This document shows positions 31,733-33,263 of a stretch of DNA of 33,263 nt, one piece after another. The DNA comes from Accumulibacter sp. Its GTDB lineage: Bacteria; Pseudomonadota; Gammaproteobacteria; Burkholderiales; Rhodocyclaceae. Below the pieces are notes generated by a model. It was not told the DNA's origin, ran no database searches, and saw only the letters and a program-made list of their open reading frames with translations. The stretch spans positions 1 to 33,263 of the forward strand of contig JAIFKU010000098.1 in the NCBI GenBank assembly GCA_020049495.1, given 5' to 3'. The translations under genes were made by a program, and so were the position numbers. The stretch's first letter is position 1. The number at the start of each line of letters is the position of its first letter.

Positions 31733-33263
31733 ATGCCACAGACCCTGCCCCTGACCGTACTCGAGCAACGTGACGAGTTTATCTCCCGCCATATTGGTTC
31801 CTCGGATGAAGACCTGGCCATCATGCTGGCGGCCGTTGGTGCGGCCAGTCTCGATGAACTGATTGACCAGACGGTGCCGGTGGCGATTCGCCTGCCCGCG
31901 GTCATGCCACTGGCCGAGGCCCGACCGGAAGCGGAAGCGCTCGCCGCACTCAAGGCCATTGCCGGCAGGAACCGCATCAACAAATCGCTGATCGGCATGG
32001 GTTACTCCGACACGCTGACACCCAAGGTCATCCTGCGCAACGTGCTGGAAAATCCCGGCTGGTACACGGCCTACACGCCGTATCAGGCCGAGATCGCGCA
32101 GGGCCGCCTCGAAGCCCTGCTCAACTACCAGCAGATGGTGATCGACCTGACCGGTCTTGAACTGGCCAATGCCTCGCTGCTCGACGAAGCGACGGCAGCG
32201 GCCGAGGCCATGACCATGGCGCGGCGCGTGAGCAAGTCGAAGTCCAATCGCTTCTTTGTCGATGCCGCCTGCTTCCCGCAAAGCATCGACGTGCTGAAGA
32301 CGCGTGCCGGATTTTTTGGCTTCGAACTAGTTTTCGGCACAGCGCAAGACGCCGCTCAGCACGACGTTTTCGGCGCCCTCTTCCAGTACCCCAACGATAG
32401 CGGTGAAATCACCGAACTTTCCGGCCCGATTGCCGCCGTCAAGTCACGCGGCGGCGTGACCGCCGTGGCCTCCGACCTGATGGCGCTGGTCCTGCTCAAG
32501 TCACCCGGAGAAATGGGCGCCGACATCGCGCTTGGCTCGTCGCAACGCTTCGGCATCCCGATGGGTTTCGGCGGTCCGCATGCGGCCTTCTTCGCCACCC
32601 GCGACGAGCACAAGCGTTCGGTCGCCGGACGCATCATCGGTGTTTCGGTCGATGCGCGCGGCAACAAGGCGCTGCGCATGGCGCTGCAAACGCGCGAACA
32701 GCACATCCGCCGCGAGAAGGCCAATTCCAATATCTGCACCTCGCAGGTGCTGCTCGCCAACATGGCCGGCATGTTCGCGGTCTACCACGGTCCGCAGGGA
32801 CTGCGCGCCATCGCCGAACGCATCCACCGGCTGACGGCGATCCTCGCCGAGGCGCTCAGGCGTGCCGGTATCATGCTACTCAACACGCACTTCTTCGACA
32901 CGCTGCAGCTTGATCTCGGTACGCGCGCACTCACGGTCTATCAGGCGGCACTCGGCGCCGGCTACAACCTGCGACAGGTCAGCAGCGGCATTCTCGGTAT
33001 CGCCCTCAACGAAAAATCGACGCGCGACGATGTGGTGGCCCTGATCAAGCTGATTGCCGGTATTACCGTGGATATCGAAAGCTTTGACGCGCAGGTTCAG
33101 CAACTCGACCCGGCCCTGCCCGAAGCCCTGCTGCGCACCGACACTATCCTCACCCACCCGGTATTCAACAGCTACCACAGCGAACACGAAATGCTGCGCT
33201 ACCTCAAGCGCCTGCAGAACAAGGATCTGGCGCTCGACCACTCGATGATCTCGCTCGGCTCGT
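31733..33263 (+). CDS. gcvP: Glycine dehydrogenase (decarboxylating), partial
   Basis: The first 510 codons of the pyridoxal-phosphate P protein, open to the window end; the full protein is normally about 960 residues. The start [24 protein letters not shown] and blocks [43 protein letters not shown] identify it. Also visible are [21 protein letters not shown] and [19 protein letters not shown]. The cofactor-binding lysine lies beyond the window. The ATG at 31733 is 60 bp after gcvH and has a weak GGAAACG ribosome-binding site. Confidence 0.96.
   Translation, partial: MPQTLPLTVLEQRDEFISRHIGSSDEDLAIMLAAVGAASLDELIDQTVPVAIRLPAVMPLAEARPEAEALAALKAIAGRNRINKSLIGMGYSDTLTPKVILRNVLENPGWYTAYTPYQAEIAQGRLEALLNYQQMVIDLTGLELANASLLDEATAAAEAMTMARRVSKSKSNRFFVDAACFPQSIDVLKTRAGFFGFELVFGTAQDAAQHDVFGALFQYPNDSGEITELSGPIAAVKSRGGVTAVASDLMALVLLKSPGEMGADIALGSSQRFGIPMGFGGPHAAFFATRDEHKRSVAGRIIGVSVDARGNKALRMALQTREQHIRREKANSNICTSQVLLANMAGMFAVYHGPQGLRAIAERIHRLTAILAEALRRAGIMLLNTHFFDTLQLDLGTRALTVYQAALGAGYNLRQVSSGILGIALNEKSTRDDVVALIKLIAGITVDIESFDAQVQQLDPALPEALLRTDTILTHPVFNSYHSEHEMLRYLKRLQNKDLALDHSMISLGS

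Noticed and set aside
1-33263. CRISPR array, tRNA or rRNA genes
   Set aside because: No regularly spaced repeat series and no recognisable tRNA or rRNA sequence was seen by eye on either strand.

Overview
The window looks like a chromosomal segment of a betaproteobacterium, most likely of the Rhodocyclales (Azoarcus/Dechloromonas/Accumulibacter relatives). This rests on gene order (rnm-yciO-M50 protease-trpS ... scpA-scpB-rluB), on the close match of the phenylpyruvate/indolepyruvate decarboxylase to the Azospirillum IpdC type, and on the riboswitch-led gcvTHP operon. The assignment comes from recalled family knowledge, not from a search. GC is moderately high, apart from AT-rich patches near 20.2-20.5 kb and 24.2-26.4 kb.

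Left part (1-11.2 kb). A large membrane GGDEF/EAL protein is preceded by a convincing sigma-54 promoter and two identical-arm dyads, suggesting an enhancer-binding protein controls c-di-GMP turnover here. Then come an unknown membrane protein, a VOC-fold protein, an EamA transporter, a small unknown protein, an SrkA-type kinase, a spermidine-synthase-like protein, a CbiX-type chelatase, and an IpdC-type decarboxylase with a divergent Lrp/AsnC regulator.

Middle part (11.3-21.4 kb). Seven minus-strand genes form an apparent catabolic operon: transaldolase-like protein, gluconate-5-dehydrogenase-like SDR, E2, E3, fused alpha/beta E1, a second SDR, and an HpaI-family aldolase. A divergent LysR regulator lies across an AT-rich, palindrome-containing intergenic region. 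The operon looks like a route that oxidises a polyol or sugar acid, cleaves it, and oxidatively converts a 2-oxo acid or ketol to an acyl-CoA. It has no transporter or kinase of its own, and its substrate is unknown.

Right part (21.5-33.3 kb). rluB, scpB and scpA overlap in series. Between scpA and trpS lies about 2.2 kb of foreign-looking DNA: three same-orientation attC-like stem-loops separating a PIN-like nuclease gene, a HigB2/HigA2-type toxin-antitoxin pair with an apparently leaderless toxin transcript, and two small membrane-protein genes. No integrase is present, so this is best read as a CALIN (cluster of attC sites lacking an integrase) that interrupts a housekeeping gene string. 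Beyond trpS (with an Fe-S-type cysteine motif), an M50 protease, yciO and rnm lies the divergent glycine-cleavage operon gcvT-gcvH-gcvP. It is led by a sigma-70 promoter, a tandem glycine riboswitch and an intrinsic terminator. gcvP runs off the window end.
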